From positions 103,048 to 167,047 of the forward strand of contig CACMIP010000003.1 in the NCBI GenBank assembly GCA_902613795.1: 64,000 nt of DNA, in the 5' to 3' direction. The stretch comes from an uncultured OCS116 cluster bacterium. Lineage in GTDB: Bacteria > Pseudomonadota > Alphaproteobacteria > Rhizobiales > TMED25. A program made the translations under genes and the position numbers. Below, piece by piece: positions 28,324 to 38,491 of the stretch (within the stretch, counting starts at the first letter, position 1; each line of letters begins with the position of its first letter). Under the pieces are notes generated by a model. That model ran no database searches, had not been told where the DNA came from, and was given only the letters and a program-made list of their open reading frames with translations.

Positions 28324-29401
28324 CTCCGCTCTCGATTTTCGCTAAAATATCCCCTGTTCGATCAACAATCATAATATCAATTGAGACACTGTCTTTTTTG
28401 AGGTACTTAACTACCACATCCTGTGCGGCGACCGCAACATTCTTCGCAAGCTCATATTTTTTTGGACCAAGTATAGACAAACATTGGTTAGCGGTACTAA
28501 TTTTTCTGAGTTCAACATGATCAGAATTATTTGGGTCTAATTTTTTGATCTCTGATCTGAGTTTTTCTAAATTTACCTGACTCCTACTTGAGTGTAAATC
28601 CATTTCGCCTTGTGATAATTTTAATAATTTTGCAAAGCCTCCTGCGATTGTAACTCTTGGTACAGTATTCTTTTTTAGATACTTTAACATTCCGCCCACA
28701 AAATCACCCATATCAATCATAGATTGGGGGGGCAAGTTATATTCTTTTTTTGCTGCTTTCTCAGAGACTGAGCCCGTACACGCTGCAATATGCACTGTAT
28801 TGGTTTTGATTGCTACATCAATGCCGCGATGTATTGAGTGAATCCAAGCAGAGCAGGAAAATGGAATAACAATACCGGTTGTACCTAATATTGAAATACC
28901 ATTAATAATTCCAAGTCTTTCATTCCATGTTTGTTTTGAAATCTCTTTGCCCTCTGGCACCTCAATAATAATATCTACATTCAGATTATTCTTGGCAATG
29001 GATAATTTCTTCAAATTATCCTCAATCATCTTCCTAGGTCCAGGATTTATTGCTGGCTCTCCAACGTCTAGGGGTAATCCGGGGAGTGTTACGGTACCGA
29101 CACCATTACCGGCCTTAAAATAAATACCGTTCTGATCATTCCTTTTAACTATTTTCGAGATAATGAGTAAGCCGTCGGTAACATCGGGATCGTCCCCAGC
29201 ATCCTTTATTACTCCAGCACTCACTGATTGCTGAGTTACATCTTGATATGCTATATTAAATTTAGGGGATTGGCCATTGGGTAATTTAATAGTAACTATA
29301 TCGGGGCATTTACCTGTCACAAGCCCTATGAATGCCGCTTTTGAAGCAGCTGTTGCGCACGCGCCGGTTGTCCATCCTCTACGTAGATTTTTCTGTAACA
29401 T
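28316..29401 (-). CDS. cbiD: Cobalt-precorrin-5B C1-methyltransferase
   Basis: 361 residues. LRRGWTTGACATAASKAA is the family's N-terminal signature; KDAGDDPDVTDGLLI, GNGVGTVTLPGLPLDVGEPAINP, IVIPFSCSAWI and VTIAGGFAKLLKLSQGEMDLHSS (shown here in pieces) follow. CbiD methylates C1 in the cobalt-early route and replaces CobF of the aerobic route. First gene of the cbiD-cobK reverse pair. Divergent from cobA with only 29 bases between the starts. Confidence 0.95.
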   Translation of the reverse strand: MLQKNLRRGWTTGACATAASKAAFIGLVTGKCPDIVTIKLPNGQSPKFNIAYQDVTQQSVSAGVIKDAGDDPDVTDGLLIISKIVKRNDQNGIYFKAGNGVGTVTLPGLPLDVGEPAINPGPRKMIEDNLKKLSIAKNNLNVDIIIEVPEGKEISKQTWNERLGIINGISILGTTGIVIPFSCSAWIHSIHRGIDVAIKTNTVHIAACTGSVSEKAAKKEYNLPPQSMIDMGDFVGGMLKYLKKNTVPRVTIAGGFAKLLKLSQGEMDLHSSRSQVNLEKLRSEIKKLDPNNSDHVELRKISTANQCLSILGPKKYELAKNVAVAAQDVVVKYLKKDSVSIDIMIVDRTGDILAKIESGDA

Positions 29402-29430
29402 AAAGATAATAATAATTTCAATTTTTTTAA

Positions 29431-30225
29431 ATGCAAATATTCGATAAATTAAAATTACCAGAGTTCAATAGCGGAGAGGTCTGGCTCGTCGGCGCGGGTC
29501 CCGGAGACGTAAAATTATTAACAATATTTGCGGTGTATGCACTATCAAAAGCAGATGTCATTATATACGACGCACTAGTTTCTGATGAAATTTTAAATTT
29601 TGCAAAAGATGATGCGACTCTAATTTATGCAGGAAAGAGAGGGGGTAAACCATCCCATAATCAAACCGATATTTCCAAACTTATAATTCAACACGCTAAA
29701 GATGGTCAAAGGGTGCTAAGGTTAAAGGGAGGAGATCCATTTGTTTTTGCGAGAGGTGCTGAAGAATCTTTTACTTTGAATGAAAATAATATTTCATACC
29801 GTGTCATTCCCGGTATTACATCATCCATCGGAGGAATGGCCTCAGCTTCAATTCCAGCGACATCCAGAAATACAAACTCTTCTATCTTATTTTTAACAGG
29901 TCATAATACAAATGGTGAGATGCCAGATGATATTAATTGGCAGGCTGTTGCAAAGATTCCTGTTGTTGTCATGTATATGGCGATAAAACACTTACCTATA
30001 ATTGCCCAAAGACTCATAAAGGAAGGCAGGTCATCTCAAGATTGTGTCGCGGTAATACAAGATGCAACACTACCATCTGAAAGAATACTTGAGTCAAACT
30101 TGATTAATATAAATAGTGATATTGAAAAAAATCGAATTAAGGCGCCTGCAATTGTTGTTCTTGGTCCCGTCGTTGGATTAAGATCAAAATTAATTCAAAA
30201 TGTTATAAAAGATGCCATCAACTAA
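29431..30225 (+). CDS. cobA: Uroporphyrinogen-III C-methyltransferase
   Basis: 264 residues. VWLVGAGPGDVKLLTIFAV, DVIIYDALVS, YAGKRGGKPSHNQTDI, RLKGGDPFVFARGAEE and VIPGITSSIGGMAS are all SUMT signatures. Makes precorrin-2 from uroporphyrinogen III with two SAM. It lacks the CysG dehydrogenase/ferrochelatase half, so sirohydrochlorin formation needs another protein or CbiX acts on precorrin-2. Overlaps cobB by 14 bases. Confidence 0.95.
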   Translation: MQIFDKLKLPEFNSGEVWLVGAGPGDVKLLTIFAVYALSKADVIIYDALVSDEILNFAKDDATLIYAGKRGGKPSHNQTDISKLIIQHAKDGQRVLRLKGGDPFVFARGAEESFTLNENNISYRVIPGITSSIGGMASASIPATSRNTNSSILFLTGHNTNGEMPDDINWQAVAKIPVVVMYMAIKHLPIIAQRLIKEGRSSQDCVAVIQDATLPSERILESNLININSDIEKNRIKAPAIVVLGPVVGLRSKLIQNVIKDAIN

Positions 30226-31540
30226 ACTATGTATTTCTTCTTCGATGACCGGTAGTGGGAAGACGGTTTTCACGTCAGCATTGATTAAATCGCTTATCAA
30301 TGCTGGCTATAGTGTATCTGCGGGCAAAATTGGACCCGATTACATTGATCCAACATATACAAGATATATAACAAATAGAGCTGTATTTAATTATGATACT
30401 TGGGCAATGACCGAAGAAAAAATTAGGTATCTTATTCATGAGTCAACTCAAAAGAATGATATTCATATTATTGAAGGCGTAATGGGTCTCTTCGATGGCA
30501 CAAAAAATCAGTCATCTTCAACTGCAGAGTTTGTAAAAAAATTTAAAATTCCTGTTCTGCTTATCCTTGATTCAAGCGGTCAATCTCAAACCTTAGCAGC
30601 AATATGTAAGGGCATAATGAATTACGATACTGAAATTAATTTTATCGGTGTTATTTTAAATAATATCTCAAGTGAAAGACATTATAATTTGATAAATGAA
30701 GAGCTAGAGAAAAGTAAAATAAAGGTCTTAGGATATCTACCAAAATCAGATGATTTAATTTTCCCCAGGCGTCATTTAGGGCTTTTCTTAGCTGAGCATC
30801 TTGAAAATTACCAATATTTAATTAATTGTGCAGCTAATCTAATAGAAAAATATATAGACATTGAAGAGATTATCAAATTATCAAATGTCGTAAATGACGA
30901 TCAAGAATCCAAAGTTAGAGAGTCAGGTAAGGCTTCGATTGATCTCGGCCAGAGAATTTCCATTGCAAAAGACCCGTCTTTTTCTTTTATCTATGACAAC
31001 ACATTAAGACAATGGACAAAGGAAGGGCGTGAAGTAGATTTTTTTTCTCCACTGCATGATGAAGGTCCATCTGTCAATTGTACTGGCATATATCTCCCAG
31101 GGGGCTACCCTGAGTTAAATTGCGAAAAATTGGCGAATTGCAATAACTTTATGAATTCTATGAAAAGTGCAGCTAAACAAGGAAAATTTATCTATGGAGA
31201 GTGTGGTGGCTATATGGTTTTAGGAAAGTCAATTATTGATAAGGATAACAAAGAGTATGCCATGTTGGGGCTTTTGAGTTTAGTCACAAGCTTTAATAAG
31301 AGGAAATTAAGTCTAGGCTATAGAGAAGTTAAGGCAAGAGAGTCAAACTGTTTTGCGAAAGAGAATGCTTACATGTGCCATGAATACCATTATTCATCAA
31401 TCATGAAAGAGTCAGGACAACATCTTTTCGAAAGTCTGGACAAAAATGGTGCTCAAAGAAAATATGGTTTAATAAATGAAAATATATTTGGTTCATACTT
31501 GCATATAATTGATAATAGATTGATGAAAACTGGAGATTAA
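30212..31540 (+). CDS. cobB/cbiA: Cobyrinic acid a,c-diamide synthase
   Basis: 442 residues. N-terminal P-loop-like MTGSGKTVFTSALI and KIGPDYIDPTYT, VEGVMGLFDG-type motif (IEGVMGLFDGT), and a C-terminal type-1 glutamine amidotransferase domain with GIYLPGGYPEL and the nucleophile cysteine in YGECGGYMVLG; LGYREV and HEYHYSS follow. Amidates the a and c acetates with glutamine and ATP. Last corrin-ring gene of this cluster; the next gene follows after one base. Confidence 0.95.
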   Translation: MPSTKLCISSSMTGSGKTVFTSALIKSLINAGYSVSAGKIGPDYIDPTYTRYITNRAVFNYDTWAMTEEKIRYLIHESTQKNDIHIIEGVMGLFDGTKNQSSSTAEFVKKFKIPVLLILDSSGQSQTLAAICKGIMNYDTEINFIGVILNNISSERHYNLINEELEKSKIKVLGYLPKSDDLIFPRRHLGLFLAEHLENYQYLINCAANLIEKYIDIEEIIKLSNVVNDDQESKVRESGKASIDLGQRISIAKDPSFSFIYDNTLRQWTKEGREVDFFSPLHDEGPSVNCTGIYLPGGYPELNCEKLANCNNFMNSMKSAAKQGKFIYGECGGYMVLGKSIIDKDNKEYAMLGLLSLVTSFNKRKLSLGYREVKARESNCFAKENAYMCHEYHYSSIMKESGQHLFESLDKNGAQRKYGLINENIFGSYLHIIDNRLMKTGD

Positions 31541-31541
31541 A

Positions 31542-32078
31542 ATGATTTATGAATATCAAAATAAACTGCCTCAGATTGACAATAAAAGCTGGGTTGCGCC
31601 AAACGCTGTGATAATTGGTAGTGTCATACTGGAGGAGGAGACGAGTATCTGGTGGAATGCTGTATTGAGGGGTGATAATGAAAAAATACATGTAGGTAAA
31701 GGCTCAAACATACAAGATGGATCTGTAGCTCATACTGACCCTGGCTTTGGTTTATATATTGGGCAAAATGTTACTGTGGGTCACATGGCTATGATACATG
31801 GATGTACAATTGGTGACGGTTCACTGGTAGGAATTGGATCAATTATTCTCAATGGGGCAAAAATTGGGAAAGGTTGCCTGATAGGGGCTAATTCTTTTAT
31901 TGCGGAAAATAAAGAGATTCCAGATAACTCAATTGTGCTCGGCGCGCCCGGAAAAATAATTGGTGAAGTTCAGGAAAAACATAAAGCTATGATGGAAAGA
32001 GCACAAAAGAGTTACGTGCGAAGATCCGTTGCGTACAAAACAGATTTAAATGATGTAACAGATAATTTCAAATATTAG
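31542..32078 (+). CDS. Gamma-carbonic-anhydrase family protein
   Basis: 178 residues of left-handed beta-helix hexapeptide repeats. The three zinc histidines H64, H81 and H86 (VAHTDPG, TVGHMAMIHGC) have the 17 and 5 spacing of the YrdA/PaaY type. LGAPGKIIGE near the end is typical. Carbonic anhydrase or a related thioesterase-like activity is possible; many members have no proven activity. It starts one base after the cobB stop, so it is co-transcribed with cobA-cobB. A link to cobalamin synthesis is not established. Confidence 0.9.
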   Translation: MIYEYQNKLPQIDNKSWVAPNAVIIGSVILEEETSIWWNAVLRGDNEKIHVGKGSNIQDGSVAHTDPGFGLYIGQNVTVGHMAMIHGCTIGDGSLVGIGSIILNGAKIGKGCLIGANSFIAENKEIPDNSIVLGAPGKIIGEVQEKHKAMMERAQKSYVRRSVAYKTDLNDVTDNFKY

Positions 32079-32162
32079 AAATTGAATTGAATTTTTTGTA
32101 AAGTTATTGTAATCTTATTTTATAGTGTTGATGTAGTTGAATGTTAAATAAGGAAGGTTACC

Positions 32163-32384
32163 ATGAATAACAAGTTAGTAATAGGAGTTATTGTAGTTGT
32201 TGCCGTAGCTGTGCTTGGATATTTTGTTATGCAACAAGCTGGAACAGATAGGTCTGCTGACTCAGGTACAGGTGGCGAGCTCATGAGAACAAATCAGGTG
32301 GAAGGACCGATTGAAATTGGTAGTAAAACTGTAGAGATTGAATTGCTTGATGAGTTTGCAACTTACGGTCAATCGTTTAACTAA
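32163..32384 (+). CDS. Small single-pass membrane or exported protein, unknown function
   Basis: 73 residues. An N-terminal hydrophobic helix (KLVIGVIVVVAVAVLGYFV) is followed by a polar, slightly acidic segment (GPIEIGSKTVEIELL). It could be a signal anchor or uncleaved signal peptide with a periplasmic tail. AAGGAAGG before the ATG is a strong ribosome site, and a clear terminator follows, so it is probably a real, well-translated gene. I do not recognise a family. Confidence 0.72.
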   Translation: MNNKLVIGVIVVVAVAVLGYFVMQQAGTDRSADSGTGGELMRTNQVEGPIEIGSKTVEIELLDEFATYGQSFN

Positions 32385-32408
32385 TCTTTTATAAAAATAT
32401 GCAAATAT

Positions 32409-32436
32409 AAAAGGGCTATTTAATAGCCCTTTTTTA
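32409..32436 (+). terminator. Rho-independent terminator after the small membrane protein gene
   Basis: AAAAGGGCTA at 32409-32418 pairs with TAGCCCTTTT at 32424-32433 around a five-base loop, followed by a T run. It is the clearest intrinsic terminator in the window and closes the cobA-cobB-carbonic-anhydrase-small-protein group before zapE. Confidence 0.92.
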
Positions 32437-32517
32437 TTGCCTCGACATCATGATTATCATATAAAATTAACACATACGTGCTTATCTAAATTCTAGAATA
32501 AAACTGTATATTGAATT

Positions 32518-33627
32518 ATGAATTTAACCATTAGTGATAAATTTGAGCAACTGGTAAAAGACAAAGAAATTCAATTTGATCAAAAACAATATGAATTAAT
32601 AAATATTCTCGCAGAGAAAAGCGAAGAATTTATAGCTTATACTAAGCAGTCTCTACTAAAAAGAATCATCAATAAGAAAATGAATAGACCTCTCGGGATG
32701 TATATATACGGTCAAGTGGGACGTGGTAAATCCATGATAATGGATCTATTTTACAATAATATTGATATTTCGCAAAAGAGGCGGGTTCATTTCAATGAAT
32801 TCATGAATGAGGTTCATGAGCAAATCTTTATTTGGAGAAAAAAAAACGGGGTATCAAGAAATGGTGATAGTGATCCTGTTTTGATGGTTGCTAAATTAAT
32901 AGAAAAAGATTGTAAACTCCTTTGCTTTGATGAATTTCAAGTAGAAGATATTGCTGACGCAATGATATTGGGTAGGCTATTCAAAATTTTATTTGAAATG
33001 GGTATATTAATTATTGCAACATCAAATATTCATCCAAGGAATTTATACTCAGAGGGATTGAATAGGGATACATTTATTCCTTTCATCGATAAATTAGAAG
33101 AGAATATGGAAATTTATAATCTTCAAGCTGAGAAAGATTACAGGATAGATAGAATTAAAAATAAAAGAGTATATTTTTCCCCAATCAATGGACAAAATAA
33201 AAAAAATTTTCATGAGGCTTGGCAAAACCTAATTGGTAGTATAGAAGTTACAAGTAGGTCTATACCCCTAAAGGGAAGGGAGATAGAAGTCTCAGTGTCT
33301 GCAGGAAAGTTCGCAAACTTCTCATTTGACGAATTATGCGTAAAACCTCTTGGGGTTGCTGATTACCTCGCAATATCTAATAACTATAATATTATCTTTA
33401 TTTCAAATGTGCCGAAATTGGACTCGAAAAAAAGAAACGAAACAAAAAGGTTTATAAATTTGATAGATACATTTTATGAAAATAAAAAGATATTGTTTAT
33501 ATTAGCAGAGACCCATCCAAAAGATATTTTGATTGGCGGAAAAGATGCTAATATCTTTCAGAGAACTGTATCACGTTTGGAAGAAATGCAATCGTCAGAC
33601 TATTTGGATAGTATAATTTCAGAATAA
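32518..33627 (+). CDS. zapE: Cell division protein ZapE (AFG1-like ATPase)
   Basis: 369 residues. Walker A GQVGRGKSMIMD, Walker B LLCFDEFQVED, then IATSNIHPRNLYSEGLNR and FAETHP-type C-terminus (ILAETHPKDIL). An AAA+-type ATPase that acts on the Z ring in E. coli; AFG1 in mitochondria. In Alphaproteobacteria this gene commonly precedes mdh-sucC-sucD, as here (19 bases before mdh). Confidence 0.93.
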   Translation: MNLTISDKFEQLVKDKEIQFDQKQYELINILAEKSEEFIAYTKQSLLKRIINKKMNRPLGMYIYGQVGRGKSMIMDLFYNNIDISQKRRVHFNEFMNEVHEQIFIWRKKNGVSRNGDSDPVLMVAKLIEKDCKLLCFDEFQVEDIADAMILGRLFKILFEMGILIIATSNIHPRNLYSEGLNRDTFIPFIDKLEENMEIYNLQAEKDYRIDRIKNKRVYFSPINGQNKKNFHEAWQNLIGSIEVTSRSIPLKGREIEVSVSAGKFANFSFDELCVKPLGVADYLAISNNYNIIFISNVPKLDSKKRNETKRFINLIDTFYENKKILFILAETHPKDILIGGKDANIFQRTVSRLEEMQSSDYLDSIISE

Positions 33628-34614
<987 letters not shown>

Positions 34615-34641
34615 TTTTCATATTGAAATAAGTAATTTTTA

Positions 34642-35811
34642 ATGAATATACATGAACATCAAGCAAAACAGCTTTTAAGAGAGTATAAAGTACCTGTATT
34701 AAATGGGTTTATAGCTTTTAATTCCAAAGAATTAGATGAACATATTGATGTCCTTCAGGGCCCAAAGTGGGTTGTGAAAGCTCAGATTCATGCTGGTGGT
34801 AGAGGCAAAGGTGGTGGCGTTAAGGTTGTTAATAATACTGATGAGGTAAAATTAGCCTTTGATAAAATGTTAGGGATGAAACTTGTAACAAACCAAACTG
34901 GACCGGACGGTAAAGTAGTAAAAAGGGTGTACATAGAAGATGGCTGCAACATTGATAAGGAATTTTATTTATCGTATCTAATTGATAGGAAAACTAAAGC
35001 AATATGTCTGATAGCTTCATCAGAGGGAGGGATGGACATTGAAGAGGTTGCTGATAAAAATCCAGAAAAGATAGCTAAAATATATCTGGACGCATCCAGA
35101 ACAGAACTCAATAGTGAAAATATTGATGAAGTTTTGAGGATTTTAAACCTTGATACTGCACACAAAGGAAAATTAACAGCTGTTTTAAATAATTTACTTT
35201 TATTATTTATAGAGAAAGATGCGAGCCTAATTGAAATTAATCCCTTTGTCTTATCCTCTGAAGGTCATTTGATCTGTCTAGATGCAAAAATGAATTTTGA
35301 CTCAAATGCTCTTTTCCGACATCAAGATATTCTAAGCTTGAGAGACCCTGAGGAGGAAGATCCCCTAGAAATTGAAGCTTCAAAGCACGGATTAAGTTAC
35401 GTAAAACTTGATGGCACAATTGGCTGCATGGTAAATGGCGCTGGTTTGGCAATGGCAACAATGGATATTATAAAGTTATATGGAGAGGAGCCAGCAAATT
35501 TTTTAGATGTGGGCGGCGGCGCTACCAAAGAGCAAGTTATGAATGCATTTAAAATTATCCTAAGTGATAAAAATGTGAAGGGAATACTTGTTAATATATT
35601 CGGCGGAATAATGCGCTGCGAAATAATTGCACAAGGAATAATAGAGACTGCAAGCGAGCTAAATTTATCTATACCATTGGTTGTGAGATTGGAGGGTACC
35701 AATGTGGATTTAGGTAAAAAATATCTAGAAGAGTCTGGCTTAAATATTATACCCGCAAATGATTTAGACGAGGCTGCCAAAAAAATAGTAGATGCAGTAT
35801 CAAAGGAATGA
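34642..35811 (+). CDS. sucC: Succinyl-CoA synthetase beta subunit
   Basis: 389 residues, normal length. N-terminal NIHEHQAKQLLREYKVP, ATP-grasp loop HAGGRGKGGGVK, LIEINPFVL and NFLDVGGGATKEQV, LVNIFGGIMRCE. Together with SucD it converts succinyl-CoA to succinate with nucleotide phosphorylation. Six bases before sucD. Confidence 0.97.
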   Translation: MNIHEHQAKQLLREYKVPVLNGFIAFNSKELDEHIDVLQGPKWVVKAQIHAGGRGKGGGVKVVNNTDEVKLAFDKMLGMKLVTNQTGPDGKVVKRVYIEDGCNIDKEFYLSYLIDRKTKAICLIASSEGGMDIEEVADKNPEKIAKIYLDASRTELNSENIDEVLRILNLDTAHKGKLTAVLNNLLLLFIEKDASLIEINPFVLSSEGHLICLDAKMNFDSNALFRHQDILSLRDPEEEDPLEIEASKHGLSYVKLDGTIGCMVNGAGLAMATMDIIKLYGEEPANFLDVGGGATKEQVMNAFKIILSDKNVKGILVNIFGGIMRCEIIAQGIIETASELNLSIPLVVRLEGTNVDLGKKYLEESGLNIIPANDLDEAAKKIVDAVSKE

Positions 35812-35817
35812 TGAATA

Positions 35818-36687
35818 ATGTCCATCTTAGTAAATAATAATACAAAAGTTATTTGCCAGGGATTTACTGGTAAGCATGGAACATTCCACTCACAACAAGC
35901 AATTGAATATGGAACGCAGTTAGTTGGTGGGGTAACCCCAGGTAAAGGTGGCGCTGAGCATTTAAATCTTCCGATTTTCGATAATGTTGCTGATGCCGTT
36001 AAGAGTACAGGTGCGAATGCGTCTGTAATTTATGTTCCACCACAATTTGCTGCCGCTGCAATAATTGAAGCAATAAGTGCTGAGATAGAAATTATTGTCT
36101 GTATCACAGAAGGCATACCTGTTCTCGATATGCTGGAGGTGAGAGCACTTCTCAATAAGTCAAATTCTATTCTAGTAGGCCCTAATTGTCCGGGAATTAT
36201 AACACCCGGTGAGTGTAAGATTGGGATCATGCCAGGGCATATACACCGTACTGGTTCAATTGGTATTGTCTCTCGCTCTGGAACACTTACTTATGAGGCT
36301 GTTGCACAAACTACTGCTGCGGGTTATGGACAGTCGACTTGTGTCGGTATAGGAGGTGACCCAATAAAAGGAATAGACTTTATCGAAGTTATTGATAGGT
36401 TCTATTCTGACCCGAAGACAGAGGCAATAATAATGATTGGAGAAATTGGTGGATCAGCAGAAGAGGAAGCAGCTGAATTTATAAGAAAAAACAAAAAAGG
36501 TAAACCCATTATTGGATTTATTGCAGGTCTTACAGCCCCTCCTGGTAGGCGTATGGGCCATGCTGGCGCCATTGTAGACGGTAATTCAGGATCCGCAGAA
36601 ACGAAAATTGATGCAATGAAAAGTGCAGGAATTGTTATGTCAAATTCACCCGCAATGCTCGGATCGACCCTCAAAAATATCAAATAA
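35818..36687 (+). CDS. sucD: Succinyl-CoA synthetase alpha subunit
   Basis: 289 residues. CoA-binding [15 protein letters not shown] and [29 protein letters not shown], and the phosphorylated histidine in [11 protein letters not shown]. Forms the complex with SucC encoded just upstream. In many relatives sucA-sucB follow; here the next gene is xerC in the opposite direction, whose stop directly abuts. Confidence 0.97.
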   Translation: MSILVNNNTKVICQGFTGKHGTFHSQQAIEYGTQLVGGVTPGKGGAEHLNLPIFDNVADAVKSTGANASVIYVPPQFAAAAIIEAISAEIEIIVCITEGIPVLDMLEVRALLNKSNSILVGPNCPGIITPGECKIGIMPGHIHRTGSIGIVSRSGTLTYEAVAQTTAAGYGQSTCVGIGGDPIKGIDFIEVIDRFYSDPKTEAIIMIGEIGGSAEEEAAEFIRKNKKGKPIIGFIAGLTAPPGRRMGHAGAIVDGNSGSAETKIDAMKSAGIVMSNSPAMLGSTLKNIK

Positions 36688-37683
36688 TTATGAGTTATCA
36701 GAGACTAGTTTGAGATGGCGTGCCTTATTTCTTGGATGAGCTTTTTGGTGAACATCGAGTAATTCCTTCTGATTTACCTTTGTATACATCTGTGTTGTAG
36801 ACAAACTTGCATGACCAAGTAACTCTTGTATAGAACGAAGGTCGACCCCGGCTTGTAGTAAGTGTGTTGCATATGAATGCCTTAAAGAATGTGGCGTCGC
36901 ATTTTCAGGTAAATTAAGGCTAGCTCTCATTTTTTGCATAATTATTTGCACAATGCGAGGACTCAGCCTGTCTCCTCTTACCCCAATAAATAAAGGGTCA
37001 TCAAAATTATATTTCTTTGGATATAGTTCTATATATTTCTTTATATTTTCTTTGACATCAGACAACAATGGAACTTCTCGATATTTATTCCCTTTTCCTC
37101 TCACTCGGATAGTATCCTGCCATTCTTCTGTGGGAGCGTCTTTTATATTTAACTCCAGAGCCTCGCTTATTCTTAAGCCACATCCATACAGCAGAAGAAA
37201 AATACATTTATTTCTAATTTGGACCCAATCTGGAGACTTCTCATTAATATCAGGATTTTGTGAGTCAATGATTATATCTTTTGCCTGCTCATACGTAAGG
37301 GGTTTTGGAATACTTTGTGGTAGCTTCGGCATTCTAATATTATTTATTGCATTATTTTTTATAATTTCAATTTTTTCAAAGTATTCGAATAGAGATCTTA
37401 TGCTCGACATCAATCTTGCAATCGTTCTTGTGCAATTTCCATCCCTTTTTTTTCTTGCCATGAAAGCTCTGAAATCTGAGGCAATAAGAGTCTCAAGATT
37501 TCTCAACGACAAAGGTCCCCCTATGTGCTCAATCAAGAAATGTATGAATGAGTTAATATCTCTGTAGTAAGCGTCGACTGTATGTGGTGACACTCTTTTC
37601 TCATTTTTTAAGTGGCTTATCCAAGTATTTAAAGCCTGATTCAAGTCATCTTTAGCTAGTTCTATCTTGAAAATATTACTCAT
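36688..37683 (-). CDS. xerC: Tyrosine recombinase XerC
   Basis: 331 residues from ATG 37683; a further in-frame start at 37728 would overlap fsa. The N-terminal SAM-like core-binding domain (VSPHTVDAYYRDINSF) is followed by the catalytic domain with all six residues: R171 (GLRISEAL), K198 (RGKGNKY), H265 and R268 (HSLRHSYATHL), H291 (LLGHASLS), Y300. The C-terminal VHQKAHPR resembles XerC more than XerD. Resolves chromosome dimers at dif with XerD. No integrase context (att sites, phage genes) is present, so it is the housekeeping enzyme. Confidence 0.9.
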   Translation of the reverse strand: MSNIFKIELAKDDLNQALNTWISHLKNEKRVSPHTVDAYYRDINSFIHFLIEHIGGPLSLRNLETLIASDFRAFMARKKRDGNCTRTIARLMSSIRSLFEYFEKIEIIKNNAINNIRMPKLPQSIPKPLTYEQAKDIIIDSQNPDINEKSPDWVQIRNKCIFLLLYGCGLRISEALELNIKDAPTEEWQDTIRVRGKGNKYREVPLLSDVKENIKKYIELYPKKYNFDDPLFIGVRGDRLSPRIVQIIMQKMRASLNLPENATPHSLRHSYATHLLQAGVDLRSIQELLGHASLSTTQMYTKVNQKELLDVHQKAHPRNKARHLKLVSDNS

Positions 37684-37697
37684 ATGCCAGTTGCAAT

Positions 37698-38354
37698 CTA
37701 TCTTATCTTTTGACCCGTTGAAGCCCAATCATCTAAAAAGTTTGTTAAGCCAATATCAGTGAGTGGATGCTTCACAAGTTCCTTTAATATTTTTGGAGGT
37801 ATTGTTGCAACATCGGCTCCAATCATCGCAACCTGTGTAACATGATTGGTATTTCTAATGGATGCCGCCAAAATCATGGTATTGAGATCGTTATAGTTAT
37901 CATAAATCGCTCTAATTTCGCCAATAAGATCGACTCCGTTTATACCTGTATCATCAAGCCTACCAATAAATGGGGATACGTAAGTTGCGCCTGCCTTTGC
38001 TGCAAGTAAAGCTTGGGGAGCGGAAAAACAAAGTGTAACATTGGTGGGGATTTTTAACTCAGTAAATTTATTACATGCATCTAGACCCTCCCATGTTAGT
38101 GGGATCTTGACAACAACATTTGGTGCTAAGCCGTGAAGAATCTTTCCCTCTTCGATCATTCCGTTTGTATCAGTCGCGGTAACTTCGGCACTAACTGGAC
38201 CCGGCACTATTTCACAGATATTTTTTATTGTTTCTTTAATATCATTACCTGATTTTGCGATCAATGATGGATTTGTAGTAACTCCATCAACTAGATTCAT
38301 CTCTAAAAGTTCTCTTATTTCTTTTATTTCAGCAGTATCGACAAAAAATTTCAT
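37698..38354 (-). CDS. fsa: Transaldolase-like fructose-6-phosphate aldolase
   Basis: 218 residues, the short TalC/FSA form. [18 protein letters not shown] and [13 protein letters not shown] at the start; Schiff-base lysine K83 in [23 protein letters not shown]. Either transaldolase in the pentose phosphate pathway or F6P aldolase; the subgroup cannot be settled by eye. GGAGA precedes its ATG. It lies 14 bases upstream of xerC on the reverse strand. Confidence 0.92.
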   Translation of the reverse strand: MKFFVDTAEIKEIRELLEMNLVDGVTTNPSLIAKSGNDIKETIKNICEIVPGPVSAEVTATDTNGMIEEGKILHGLAPNVVVKIPLTWEGLDACNKFTELKIPTNVTLCFSAPQALLAAKAGATYVSPFIGRLDDTGINGVDLIGEIRAIYDNYNDLNTMILAASIRNTNHVTQVAMIGADVATIPPKILKELVKHPLTDIGLTNFLDDWASTGQKIR

Positions 38355-38388
38355 ATTATCTCCAACCAGGTTAAATATCAGAAATATC

Positions 38389-38416
38389 TACATAAACCAA
38401 ATGACAAACTTATCAA
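38389..38416 (-). promoter_or_regulatory. Possible promoter of fsa
   Basis: On the reverse strand TTGATA (38416-38411) and TATGTA (38394-38389) are 16 bases apart, about 35 bases before the fsa ATG. The match is moderate and the region is AT-rich. Confidence 0.3.
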
Positions 38417-38491
38417 ATTTACGTAGACTTACCAATAGTATTTTATAATTATTATAACTTAGTTAAATATTCATAAAAATATTCTTATTAA

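Noticed and set aside
35397..35825. 142-codon reverse frame inside sucC
   Set aside because: Antisense to strongly conserved sucC; no family resemblance.
36953..37567. 204-codon open frame on the plus strand
   Set aside because: It lies opposite xerC, which has a complete catalytic residue set; the antisense frame has no recognisable domain.
36688..37683. Phage or island integrase
   Set aside because: The recombinase has XerC length, catalytic set and C-terminal style, sits among housekeeping genes and has no att-like repeats or tRNA beside it.
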